Shown here: piece after piece, positions 1 through 7,328 of the stretch
Layout: every line of letters starts with the position of its first letter
Position numbering within the stretch: position 1 is the stretch's first letter
The notes under the pieces: model-generated
The model's input: only the letters and a program-made list of their open reading frames with translations
Database searches by the model: none
What the model was told of the DNA's origin: nothing
From: MAG-120531 sp002378585
GTDB taxonomy: Bacteria; Bacteroidota; Bacteroidia; Flavobacteriales; Flavobacteriaceae
Assembly (NCBI GenBank): GCA_937890575.1
Contig: CALADZ010000222.1
Coordinates: 1-8,379, forward strand
Reading direction: 5' to 3'
Length of the DNA: 8,379 nucleotides
Translations under genes and position numbers: made by a program

Positions 1-1107
1 ACCGTAATGCTCTGGCTGGATTGACCCGTGCTCCACAAGTAACTAGAGTATCCGCTAGGAGCACTCAACACCACACTGCCGCCCTGACAGAAGCTCGTCG
101 CTCCGTTGGCCGTAATGCTAGGCGTAACAATGCTATTGACGCTCACCGTGGTGGCAGCACTCGATGCACTACATCCATTGGCGTTGGTCACCGTCACACT
201 GTAGGCGCCACTCGTCTTGGCAGAGATGCTCTGCGTCGTAGCTCCATTGCTCCATAGGTACGTGTAACCCGCAGGGGCACTCAACACCACGCTGTCGCCC
301 TGGCAGAACGTCGTAGTACCACTGGCACTTACACTAGCCACCGGCAAGGCATTCACCGTGATCACCTGTGCCGCAGACAACTGTCCACAGCCACTGGCAT
401 TGGTCACCTGTACACGATACGATCCACTCACAGATGCCGCATACGTAGAGTCCGTAGCGCCTACCACCGCAATGCCGTCCTTGTACCACTGATAGGTCGT
501 CATACCCGCAGGGGCATGCAGCGTCGCAGCGCCTCCCACACAGAACGTCGTGGGATCACTCGTAGTCGCCGTAGCCACAGGCAAGGCGTTCACCATTACC
601 GTAATCGTATCCGATACCACCTGACATCCATTGGAGGTCTGTGCCATCACATAGTAGTCGCCAGAGGTCGTCGCAACAATGCTCTGGCTCGTAGCTCCCG
701 TATTCCACATGCGGTTGCTATACCCACTAGGCATACTCAACACCACACTCGCCCCTTGACAGAACGTCGTAGCACTGCCCGCCGTTAACCCAGGACGCGT
801 GGGAACATTTACACTGACCGTCGTTGACGCACTCGTGGCACTACATCCACTGCCGTCCGTGACCGTAACACTATACACACCCGCATCCTTCGCAGAGATA
901 CTCTGCGTCGTAGCGCCCGTGCTCCATAGGTACGTGTAACCGGCAGGGGCACTCAACACCACACTGTCGCCCAAGCAGAACGTCGTAGTACCACTCGTAC
1001 TTACAGTGGCCACCGGCAAGGCATTCACCACCACCGACGTCGAACTGCTCTGCGACGTACAGCCCGCAGCGTTGGTCACCGTTACACTGTAACCGCCCGC
1101 ACTGCTT
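1..1107 (-). repeat. Five-Ig higher-order repeat, C-terminal copy
   Basis: This is the second copy of the 1107-bp, 369-residue block, with Ig first cysteines at residues 2064, 2136, 2209, 2288 and 2360. Position 1 of the window is the same point in the unit as position 1108, and the sequence there is mid-domain. More copies, or a different C-terminal region, may follow outside the window. Domain A differs between the two copies by a few substitutions (for example STSGT here against SASGT in the other copy); the rest is identical. Confidence 0.92.
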
Positions 1108-4100
1108 ACCGTAATGCTCTGGCTGGATTGACCCGTGCTCCACAAGTAACTAGAGTATCCGCTAGGAGCACTCAACACCACACTGCCGCCCTGACAGAAG
1201 CTCGTCGCTCCGTTGGCCGTAATGCTAGGCGTAACAATGCTATTGACGCTCACCGTGGTGGCAGCACTCGATGCACTACATCCATTGGCGTTGGTCACCG
1301 TCACACTGTAGGCGCCACTCGTCTTGGCAGAGATGCTCTGCGTCGTAGCTCCATTGCTCCATAGGTACGTGTAACCCGCAGGGGCACTCAACACCACGCT
1401 GTCGCCCTGGCAGAACGTCGTAGTACCACTGGCACTTACACTAGCCACCGGCAAGGCATTCACCGTGATCACCTGTGCCGCAGACAACTGTCCACAGCCA
1501 CTGGCATTGGTCACCTGTACACGATACGATCCACTCACAGATGCCGCATACGTAGAGTCCGTAGCGCCTACCACCGCAATGCCGTCCTTGTACCACTGAT
1601 AGGTCGTCATACCCGCAGGGGCATGCAGCGTCGCAGCGCCTCCCACACAGAACGTCGTGGGATCACTCGTAGTCGCCGTAGCCACAGGCAAGGCGTTCAC
1701 CATTACCGTAATCGTATCCGATACCACCTGACATCCATTGGAGGTCTGTGCCATCACATAGTAGTCGCCAGAGGTCGTCGCAACAATGCTCTGGCTCGTA
1801 GCTCCCGTATTCCACATGCGGTTGCTATACCCACTAGGCATACTCAACACCACACTCGCCCCTTGACAGAACGTCGTAGCACTGCCCGCCGTTAACCCAG
1901 GACGCGTGGGAACATTTACACTGACCGTCGTTGACGCACTCGTGGCACTACATCCACTGCCGTCCGTGACCGTAACACTATAAACTCCCGCATCCTTCGC
2001 AGAGATACTCTGCGTCGTAGCGCCCGTGCTCCACAGGTACGTGTAGCCCGCAGGCGCACTCAACACCACACTGTCGCCCAAGCAGAACGTCGTAGTACCA
2101 CTCGCACTTACAGTGGCCACCGGCAAGGCATTCGCCACCACCGACGTCGCACTGCTCTGAGACGTACAGCCCGCAGCGGTATATCCAGTAACTGAATACG
2201 TTCCTGCCGCATTGACAATGATGCTTTGCGTCGTGGCGCCATTACTCCACAGGTAGGAGGCAAAACCGCCTGCTGCAGTCAAGGTAGTAGACCCACCGGT
2301 ACAGAAGCTCAAAGCACCCGTATTGGTGACTGACATCGTGGGGATGTAGTTCACCGTTACCGTAACAGGTGAACTTGTTACACTGCATCCACTGGCATTG
2401 GTAACCGCTACACTGTATGTACCTGCCGTGGAAGCCGTAATGCTTTGCGTCGTAGCGCCATTGCTCCACAGGTAGGTGTATCCCGCAGGGGCGCTAAGCA
2501 CAACGCTATCTCCTTGACAGAAGGTGGTTGAAGACAAGGCACTCACTGCTGCTGTGGGTAAGGCGTTCTCCGTTACCGTGAAACCAGCACTCAGAGACGT
2601 ACAACCGCTCGCATTGGTAATAAGTACCGTATACGAACCTGCTGCAGCGGCAGAGTAGCTAGCGCTCGTTGCACCACTGATAGTGGTTCCATCGAGCTTC
2701 CATTGATAGCCGGTCATACCCGCTGGAGCGCTCAAGGTCAAGCTGCTGCCGGTACAGAAACTCGTTGCCGAATTTGCCGAAGTAATGGCAGCCGTTGGGA
2801 GGGCATTAACCACCACGTTTTGCGCAGGGCTTGTGCCCGAACAACCATTGGCATTGGTAACCTCAACACTATATGAGCCCGACGCACTCACCACGATTGT
2901 CTGAGTGGTTGCACCATTGCTCCACAGATACGTGTACCCCGAAGGTGCACTGAGCGTCACCGTACCACCCTGGCAGAGTGTTACACTTCCCGAAGCCGTG
3001 ACCGTAGGAGTGGGAATGGGATCTACCGTCAGAATACCCGTTTTACTCGTAGTTACCGCTTGGTCACTACTTACAGTCAACTTCACCGTGTATGAACCCG
3101 CCTGGTTCATATAGAAGGCCGGCTCCTCCAAAGCAGAAGTGTATACCAAACTGCCATTTCTGCGGACCTCCCATGCATAGTTCATGGATCCCGTGCTAAT
3201 GGTCGTGTTGTTGGTAATCTTCAAGGTATCCATCAAACACAGCGTGGAATCGTAGCGGAAATTCAGAGTCGGGAAGGCCTTAGTCGTGAAGGTTGAGTCA
3301 TGACCATAACTCGTGCCCTCCGCATTGGTGCCTTCTATCCGGTAGTGGTAGGTCGTCCCCGGCGTCAAGCCTGAAAGGTTCACCGTCTTGACCACTCCCG
3401 AAGACCCATTTCCGATGTTCTGGAATGTCGTATTCGTGGTGTAATTACTCGTCAATCCGTAATTAAAGCGAACTTGTGTAGCCAAGTAGTTAGGATTACC
3501 CCTGCCTCGCAACGTGACAGAATTATGCGTCACATTGGACGGACTCAACGTGGTAACTGCAGGCTTACCCTGCCATGGACGCGCCCAAACCGTATCCGAG
3601 CTATTCATTTCCGTCAAGTTGGTGCGGACAATCTTGAAGTAATACCCGTACCAAGTTCCAGCCAATACTGTACTATCCACTAAAGCCGAGTCAATACTCA
3701 TCTTATTGTAAACAAAGCTTGGATTGCTCAGATGGGCTGAATCAATCCGGTACATGTTCGTCCCAAGGAAGTCTGCCACTGCATCTTCAGGGATGCCCCA
3801 AGTAAGGTTAATCGCACCAGTATCACCAACAGCTTCAAAATCCGCACTTAAACTTCCCGTGGAAGCAATACGCATCTCAAAACGTACATTTTCCGTAGGA
3901 CATGGGAAATGCTCATTGTCTTCTGCCAAGCGCACAGATACACGATTGATGCCATCAGACTGCGTCAACGGGGTAATCGTGGTATAGGCCGTAAAAACGG
4001 TACTATCCGCACTCCAAGAACTAGAATCCGCTACTATGTTTTGAGTCCAAGGCTCACGGATACCAAACGTCAACAAGGGCGCCTTGTTAACATTCATAGG

Positions 4101-7100
4101 CCGATTAAAGACTACTTCGAATTTGTGGGTGGAGTTTCCAATGATTCCTACACCTCCTAGGTTATTATAAGGATTATCCGCATAATGAATGGATTTTGAG
4201 TCTACCAAGATGTCTCGAACGTAACCATGTGGTTCAGAGGAAGCTTGATAAGACATTAAATTCGTTAGACCGACAACTCTCAAGGAAGAGACGTCAAAGT
4301 AATCAACTATGTTATCCTTCAAATAAGACTCGCTTTGCCCACCTAAATAATAATTTTTCACCTCGAAAACTGGAGTAACTGATCCCCCAGGTGCTTTAAA
4401 TTGGGGCACTGGTCCCTGACGAAAATCTACAACATCAGATGCTAGAGTATAATTTAAGTAGACATCATTCCGACCATCCCCACTGAGGAGTTGTGAAGCA
4501 GTAGGTAAATAATAAGTGGTATTATTTAAAATCGCATTAAGGCCCGTATATTTTCTCATAAAATTTGAGTAGATATTATTCCCGTATTTACGTTCCATTA
4601 TATACGGACCTCCGATATAATTTATTGTTTTATATGTAATAAAATCTGTTCCAGATGAAGTATCAATTACTGAGGATATATTATTATCTATTTTAAAATG
4701 TCCTTCAACTAAATAATCATCATTATATTCATAATTGTTACCTCCAACTAATCGACAGTTTAGTACAACATTGTTGAAAGCTCGCCATTTAGATCCATCT
4801 GAAATTGTGCCTTTATAAATTGAATTCGAAGCCCTTGAATAAACACCAGAATTATTTAACATCCAATTACCAGTAAAATATACTGAATCACTCACAATCG
4901 GCGTATCATCATCTGCATGAAGATGTTCCCCTAAAATTGAGTTTTTAATTATGACATTTGACACCTCGAAAAACTTGCTGAAAATGTGAGGAGCTGGATA
5001 TTGCCACGCATAATCAGAAATCACAGCATATTGAATTATTGACTTTGAATCGCGTTTTGCATTATAACCATAATTATAAACCCAATTGCTCAATGCAATG
5101 ACACCAAGCCAATATCCTCCACGTACACCTGAAATGCTTATTAATGAATCAGGCTTACCAATAGCTGTGATAACATGTGCTCCAATACTCCCGCTTGATT
5201 CACAATAAATAGTAGTCCCTGGTTTAATGATTAAAGTATCAAAAAGGGTATTCCCAGTTATCAGATAATACTTATTGGGAGTTAATACTGTGGTTCCCGC
5301 ATAGTAGGATGCACCAAACTCAATACCATTCTGCACTGTCAATTCAAATCCTTTGGATCCAATGAACGTGGAATCCGCCGTCCACATGGTGATATTGAAT
5401 TTTATTCCCCTAGCATTAGCAATATTGGAATCCAATTGGAACTTAAAAGGTAGCAGATTTGAGTCTGGTAAGTTGTTTTGAATCACTGCATATTCAGAAG
5501 CAGAACCAAAATGTCTGACGGGGTTAATGAAATTGACCAAGTTTGGATTCTCTAAGGGGTCCAATTCTATTTTGGCCCAGATAGAGCTGTTGTATCCTCC
5601 AGTGTTCTTAATAGACAACACTAACTCCACTATTTCTCCCGCGTCGGGTCGGCCATCTTCATCCCCTCCTAACGTATCCACTACTTCATTCGTGACATAT
5701 GTAAGTTCAGGAGGTAGTATGAAGTCAATGGCATCGTTAAGCTGAATATTGTTAGTCTGCGTCTTGATCAGATACAGGAAAACTTTCTCATGCGTGAAAG
5801 TGGGCTTAAACGACTTCAAAAGAGAAACGCCGCCCGCTACTGCAGGGCAAGCCATAGAGGTTCCTTGTGTCACCTTATAGCGATTGTCATCACCTGTAGT
5901 TCCTGCGGGGATGGTACTTAAAATCTGAGAACCTGGCGCACGCACCTCATAATTCAACAAATTTGGCCATTCCGACTGAATAGGGCCGTCCTCGTCATAG
6001 TTTGAGAAACCTGATTTTCCGCCAGATGGAGCACTTGATTCTACTCCCAAAACAAAACTCCAAGATGCTGGATAGAACTGTTGAGGGGTTTTGCCATCTG
6101 GGCATTTATAGTCCGGAGGGCTCGGACGGCCAATACATTTACCATTATTACCGGCTGCTGCAACCAAGAAACTATAAGCATAGGCCACCGCACAGGCATC
6201 ATAGGTTACCTGAGAGACTCCAGTGCCACCGATGGACATGGAGATGACATCGGCACCATTATTAGCGGAATACAAAATTCCTTGGGCAATATCTGCGGCA
6301 GCACCATAACCACCGGATTGCATCACTTTGACAGCCATAATTTTAGCACCTGGACTTATTCCCGCTATACCTGTGTTATTATTAGTTTCGGCCGCAGCAA
6401 TTCCTGCACAGTGCGTACCGTGCATGTTGTCGTCCATGGGATTCCCATTATTGTTGATGAAGTCCCACCCGTACTTGTCATCTTTAAAACCATTGCCGTC
6501 ATCATCCACGTTGGGAAGGCCATTTATCTCTGCCAAATTGACCCACATCTTGTTCTTAAGATCCCTGTGGTCCTTGTCCACGCCCGTGTCGATGATGGCA
6601 ATCACCATATTTGTATCCGACACGGTAGAATCGGCTGCCATTCGGGCTTGAACCGTATCTGCCTGAATAGCCGCTACATTCCACTGGTTTGGATACAGGG
6701 TGTCGTTGGGGGTGTAATTTCCTAAAATCCCTGAGTAGTAATTAGGCTCGGCATATTTGACAAAATCATCCCCGAGGTTTTCCAGCGCAGAAATCAGTGT
6801 GAAAACGCCACCACCCGTACTGTCTTCAATGTGGATACGGTAGATGTTTTTCAGATTGGGATACTCTACCCACTGACCGCCAATGGTCATGAAGCCCGTT
6901 TCCTTAGTCGGCAGCTCTTTCTGAAACCAAAAAAGTTGTTCCACTTCGGTAATGACGTAATCCGCCAAAACTGCATCGATGCTTGGGATATGAGATAGAT
7001 GATCCGGGGTGAACTTCACCTCGACATCGTCCGAGAATCGGACCAACACATCACCATCCACCCAGGTGGCATGTTCCAAATCCAACTGGGTTGGATAGGG

Positions 7101-7166
7101 TGTGGACTGAGCGAAAGTCAAGAATGATACACAGGTCAGGATTGCGGAAAAAAGTACGCGTTTCAT
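1..7166 (-). CDS. Giant secreted subtilisin-like (S8) serine protease with beta-helix-like, FN3, PKD-like and Ig-like repeat domains; C-terminus off window
   Basis: I read this frame from the ATG at 7166 to position 1 without a stop; no product is cut short within the window. Residues 1-19 are a Sec signal peptide (MKR, hydrophobic stretch, cleavage after TFA). Residues 20 to about 150 are a propeptide ending in a typical YAEPNYY. The S8 catalytic domain spans about 151-480: D193 in AIIDTGVD, H249 in HGTHCAGI, oxyanion N340 in AAAGNNG and S437 in GTSMACP. All catalytic residues are present, so an active extracellular endopeptidase is expected; its substrate is unknown. Then come an acidic DEDGRPDAGE linker domain (about 480-600), a beta-helix-like region (about 610-900), an Ig/FN3-like pair typical of Bacteroidota proteins (about 1000-1195), a clearer FN3 (about 1199-1297, GLTPGTTYHYRIEG) and a PKD-like domain (about 1298-1383). 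Fourteen Ig-like repeats follow. Type IX secretion is inferred from architecture only, since the C-terminal signal is not in the window. The ATG was chosen because the signal peptide starts exactly there; no Shine-Dalgarno sequence is evident, which is normal in Bacteroidota. Confidence 0.95.
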   Translation of the reverse strand, partial: MKRVLFSAILTCVSFLTFAQSTPYPTQLDLEHATWVDGDVLVRFSDDVEVKFTPDHLSHIPSIDAVLADYVITEVEQLFWFQKELPTKETGFMTIGGQWVEYPNLKNIYRIHIEDSTGGGVFTLISALENLGDDFVKYAEPNYYSGILGNYTPNDTLYPNQWNVAAIQADTVQARMAADSTVSDTNMVIAIIDTGVDKDHRDLKNKMWVNLAEINGLPNVDDDGNGFKDDKYGWDFINNNGNPMDDNMHGTHCAGIAAAETNNNTGIAGISPGAKIMAVKVMQSGGYGAAADIAQGILYSANNGADVISMSIGGTGVSQVTYDACAVAYAYSFLVAAAGNNGKCIGRPSPPDYKCPDGKTPQQFYPASWSFVLGVESSAPSGGKSGFSNYDEDGPIQSEWPNLLNYEVRAPGSQILSTIPAGTTGDDNRYKVTQGTSMACPAVAGGVSLLKSFKPTFTHEKVFLYLIKTQTNNIQLNDAIDFILPPELTYVTNEVVDTLGGDEDGRPDAGEIVELVLSIKNTGGYNSSIWAKIELDPLENPNLVNFINPVRHFGSASEYAVIQNNLPDSNLLPFKFQLDSNIANARGIKFNITMWTADSTFIGSKGFELTVQNGIEFGASYYAGTTVLTPNKYYLITGNTLFDTLIIKPGTTIYCESSGSIGAHVITAIGKPDSLISISGVRGGYWLGVIALSNWVYNYGYNAKRDSKSIIQYAVISDYAWQYPAPHIFSKFFEVSNVIIKNSILGEHLHADDDTPIVSDSVYFTGNWMLNNSGVYSRASNSIYKGTISDGSKWRAFNNVVLNCRLVGGNNYEYNDDYLVEGHFKIDNNISSVIDTSSGTDFITYKTINYIGGPYIMERKYGNNIYSNFMRKYTGLNAILNNTTYYLPTASQLLSGDGRNDVYLNYTLASDVVDFRQGPVPQFKAPGGSVTPVFEVKNYYLGGQSESYLKDNIVDYFDVSSLRVVGLTNLMSYQASSEPHGYVRDILVDSKSIHYADNPYNNLGGVGIIGNSTHKFEVVFNRPMNVNKAPLLTFGIREPWTQNIVADSSSWSADSTVFTAYTTITPLTQSDGINRVSVRLAEDNEHFPCPTENVRFEMRIASTGSLSADFEAVGDTGAINLTWGIPEDAVADFLGTNMYRIDSAHLSNPSFVYNKMSIDSALVDSTVLAGTWYGYYFKIVRTNLTEMNSSDTVWARPWQGKPAVTTLSPSNVTHNSVTLRGRGNPNYLATQVRFNYGLTSNYTTNTTFQNIGNGSSGVVKTVNLSGLTPGTTYHYRIEGTNAEGTSYGHDSTFTTKAFPTLNFRYDSTLCLMDTLKITNNTTISTGSMNYAWEVRRNGSLVYTSALEEPAFYMNQAGSYTVKLTVSSDQAVTTSKTGILTVDPIPTPTVTASGSVTLCQGGTVTLSAPSGYTYLWSNGATTQTIVVSASGSYSVEVTNANGCSGTSPAQNVVVNALPTAAITSANSATSFCTGSSLTLSAPAGMTGYQWKLDGTTISGATSASYSAAAAGSYTVLITNASGCTSLSAGFTVTENALPTAAVSALSSTTFCQGDSVVLSAPAGYTYLWSNGATTQSITASTAGTYSVAVTNASGCSVTSSPVTVTVNYIPTMSVTNTGALSFCTGGSTTLTAAGGFASYLWSNGATTQSIIVNAAGTYSVTGYTAAGCTSQSSATSVVANALPVATVSASGTTTFCLGDSVVLSAPAGYTYLWSTGATTQSISAKDAGVYSVTVTDGSGCSATSASTTVSVNVPTRPGLTAGSATTFCQGASVVLSMPSGYSNRMWNTGATSQSIVATTSGDYYVMAQTSNGCQVVSDTITVMVNALPVATATTSDPTTFCVGGAATLHAPAGMTTYQWYKDGIAVVGATDSTYAASVSGSYRVQVTNASGCGQLSAAQVITVNALPVASVSASGTTTFCQGDSVVLSAPAGYTYLWSNGATTQSISAKTSGAYSVTVTNANGCSASSAATTVSVNSIVTPSITANGATSFCQGGSVVLSAPSGYSSYLWSTGQSSQSITVSSAGGYSVTVTNAAGCTSQSSSTSVVVNALPVATVSTSGTTTFCLGDSVVLSAPAGYTYLWSTGATTQSISAKDAGVYSVTVTDGSGCSATSASTTVSVNVPTRPGLTAGSATTFCQGASVVLSMPSGYSNRMWNTGATSQSIVATTSGDYYVMAQTSNGCQVVSDTITVMVNALPVATATTSDPTTFCVGGAATLHAPAGMTTYQWYKDGIAVVGATDSTYAASVSGSYRVQVTNASGCGQLSAAQVITVNALPVASVSASGTTTFCQGDSVVLSAPAGYTYLWSNGATTQSISAKTSGAYSVTVTNANGCSASSAATTVSVNSIVTPSITANGATSFCQGGSVVLSAPSGYSSYLWSTGQSSQSIT
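1108..2178 (-). repeat. Five-Ig higher-order repeat, N-terminal copy
   Basis: This copy matches window positions 1-1071 with an offset of 1107 bp. The stretch 1108-1982 was identical to 1-875 wherever I compared it. From 1983 to 2178 I count ten substitutions and no indels (about 95%). Similarity stops at 2178/2179. It encodes Ig domains A, B, C, D and E (first cysteines 1695, 1767, 1840, 1919, 1991) plus the last part of the preceding domain, where the boundary falls just before an AAGCTSQSS motif. The 1107-bp period is 369 codons, so duplication keeps the frame. Confidence 0.93.
2179..3020 (-). repeat. Older, diverged B-C-D-E-like repeat block
   Basis: These four Ig domains have first cysteines at 1398, 1471, 1550 and 1622. 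Their steps (73, 79, 72, then 73 to the next block) equal the B-C-D-E-A steps of the recent repeat. The second domain has the long form with YQWKLDG, GATSASY and NASGC. It matches domain C (YQWYKDG, GATDSTY, NASGC) rather than the short YLWSNGATTQSI form. The third matches D (TFCQGDSVVLSAPAGYTYL) and the fourth ends like E (AAGCTSQSS). DNA identity is much lower than in the recent pair. I infer an older duplication of the same super-unit. Confidence 0.7.
4140..5480 (-). other. Low-GC, beta-helix-like segment inside the giant CDS
   Basis: The reading frame stays open, but base composition changes sharply. Hand counts of 60-base rows give about 23% GC at 4621-4680, 17% at 4681-4740 and 27% at 4501-4560. 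Rows outside give 50% (3001-3060), 52% (5641-5700) and 63% (241-300). Codons here are dominated by AAT, TTA, ATA, TAT and GAT. The encoded residues (about 563-1009) are rich in Asn, Tyr, Ser and Ile. They include a phrase common at the start of secreted right-handed beta-helices (YYLITGNTLFDTLIIKPGT), followed by short alternating hydrophobic strands such as IIQYAVISDY and VSNVIIKNSIL. The beta-helix fold is inferred from this pattern; no catalytic function can be assigned. Confidence 0.6.
5725..6715 (-). other. S8 subtilase catalytic domain (within the giant CDS)
   Basis: This is the protease core, residues about 151-480 of the giant protein. The catalytic triad is D193 (codon 6590-6588), H249 (6422-6420) and S437 (5858-5856), with N340 (6149-6147) as the oxyanion-hole residue. 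The order D-H-N-S and the spacing fit family S8. Two departures are visible. The segment between AAAGNNG and YPASW carries an insertion with two cysteines (C344 and C355). The usual SMA[ST]PHVAG after the nucleophile reads SMACPAVAG, so the PHVAG histidine is replaced; that histidine is not catalytic. Confidence 0.93.
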
Positions 7167-7328
7167 GTTGAAGGGATTTTGGGTAGTGTAAAGTACCTGC
7201 GCCCCATTTTCGATTGGGTACAAACCGGGTACATGTTGTGCCCGTGACCTATTTACGGTCTCATTTGGAATAAAAACCAGAATTATCCCGGTTAGGTCGA
7301 TGGCACGTAGGCTCCGTACCTTCACCCC
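7167..7328. promoter_or_regulatory. Divergent intergenic region between protease and small membrane protein genes
   Basis: This 162-bp gap holds the 5' regions of two divergent genes. I see no convincing Bacteroidota promoter pair (TTTG at -33 with TAnnTTTG at -7) on either strand and no Shine-Dalgarno sequence before either ATG. Both promoters must nevertheless lie here or inside the opposite gene. The clearest ordered element is the palindrome at 7227-7243, listed separately. Confidence 0.5.
7216..7243. promoter_or_regulatory. Candidate operator: GGGTACA direct repeat plus imperfect palindrome
   Basis: GGGTACA occurs at 7216-7222 and again at 7227-7233, 11 bp apart, about one helical turn. 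The second copy forms an inverted repeat with TGTGCCC (7237-7243) across a 3-bp spacer; the half-sites match at six of seven positions. Its place between two divergent starts suits a dimeric regulator. No regulator is known, and short palindromes can arise by chance. Confidence 0.3.

Larger units (their letters stand above)
1..3020 (-). repeat. Array of fourteen Ig-like domains (CHU_C-associated Ig-like type)
   Basis: Each unit follows the pattern FCxGxSVxLSAPxGYxYLWSNGATTQSI, then GxYSVTVTNAxGCS, then a VNALP linker. First cysteines fall at residues 1398, 1471, 1550, 1622, 1695, 1767, 1840, 1919, 1991, 2064, 2136, 2209, 2288 and 2360, giving steps of 72, 73 or 79 residues. Each complete unit also has a second cysteine in the GC of the NAxGC motif, so an intradomain disulfide is likely, consistent with an extracellular location. 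Such domains usually act as rigid spacers or adhesive stalks that hold the N-terminal enzyme away from the cell surface; that role is inferred here. The array continues past the left edge, so the true copy number is unknown. Confidence 0.92.

Noticed and set aside
871..1143. Minus-strand 90-codon ORF
   Set aside because: It is an alternative frame of the Ig-repeat coding strand; the main frame shows conserved Ig motifs throughout.
21..1895. Plus-strand ORFs of 78 and 90 codons, each occurring twice, 1107 bp apart (21-257/1128-1364 and 516-788/1623-1895)
   Set aside because: They are antisense to the Ig repeats and are duplicated only because the coding repeat is. Their products are low-complexity Arg/His/Thr-rich sequences with no domain logic.
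1978..1990. Apparent TAA in the plus-strand text (cTATAAACTCCC) and the possibility of a broken frame in the repeat
   Set aside because: On the coding strand this reads GGA GTT TAT AGT in frame. I found no stop or net frameshift from 7166 to 1.
1..3020. Possible CRISPR or noncoding satellite array
   Set aside because: Periods of about 216-240 bp are whole codons of Ig domains with an open frame, and there are no short identical repeats with unique spacers.
6081..6725. Plus-strand 214-codon ORF, the longest complete ORF in the window
   Set aside because: It lies antisense to the S8 catalytic domain, whose D, H and N motifs read cleanly on the minus strand. The antisense product has no recognisable features.
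7176..7260. Possible -33/-7 Bacteroidota promoter for the protease (TTTG with TACTTTAC, minus strand)
   Set aside because: The spacing is about 25 bp and the -7 box matches poorly, so it is not supportable.
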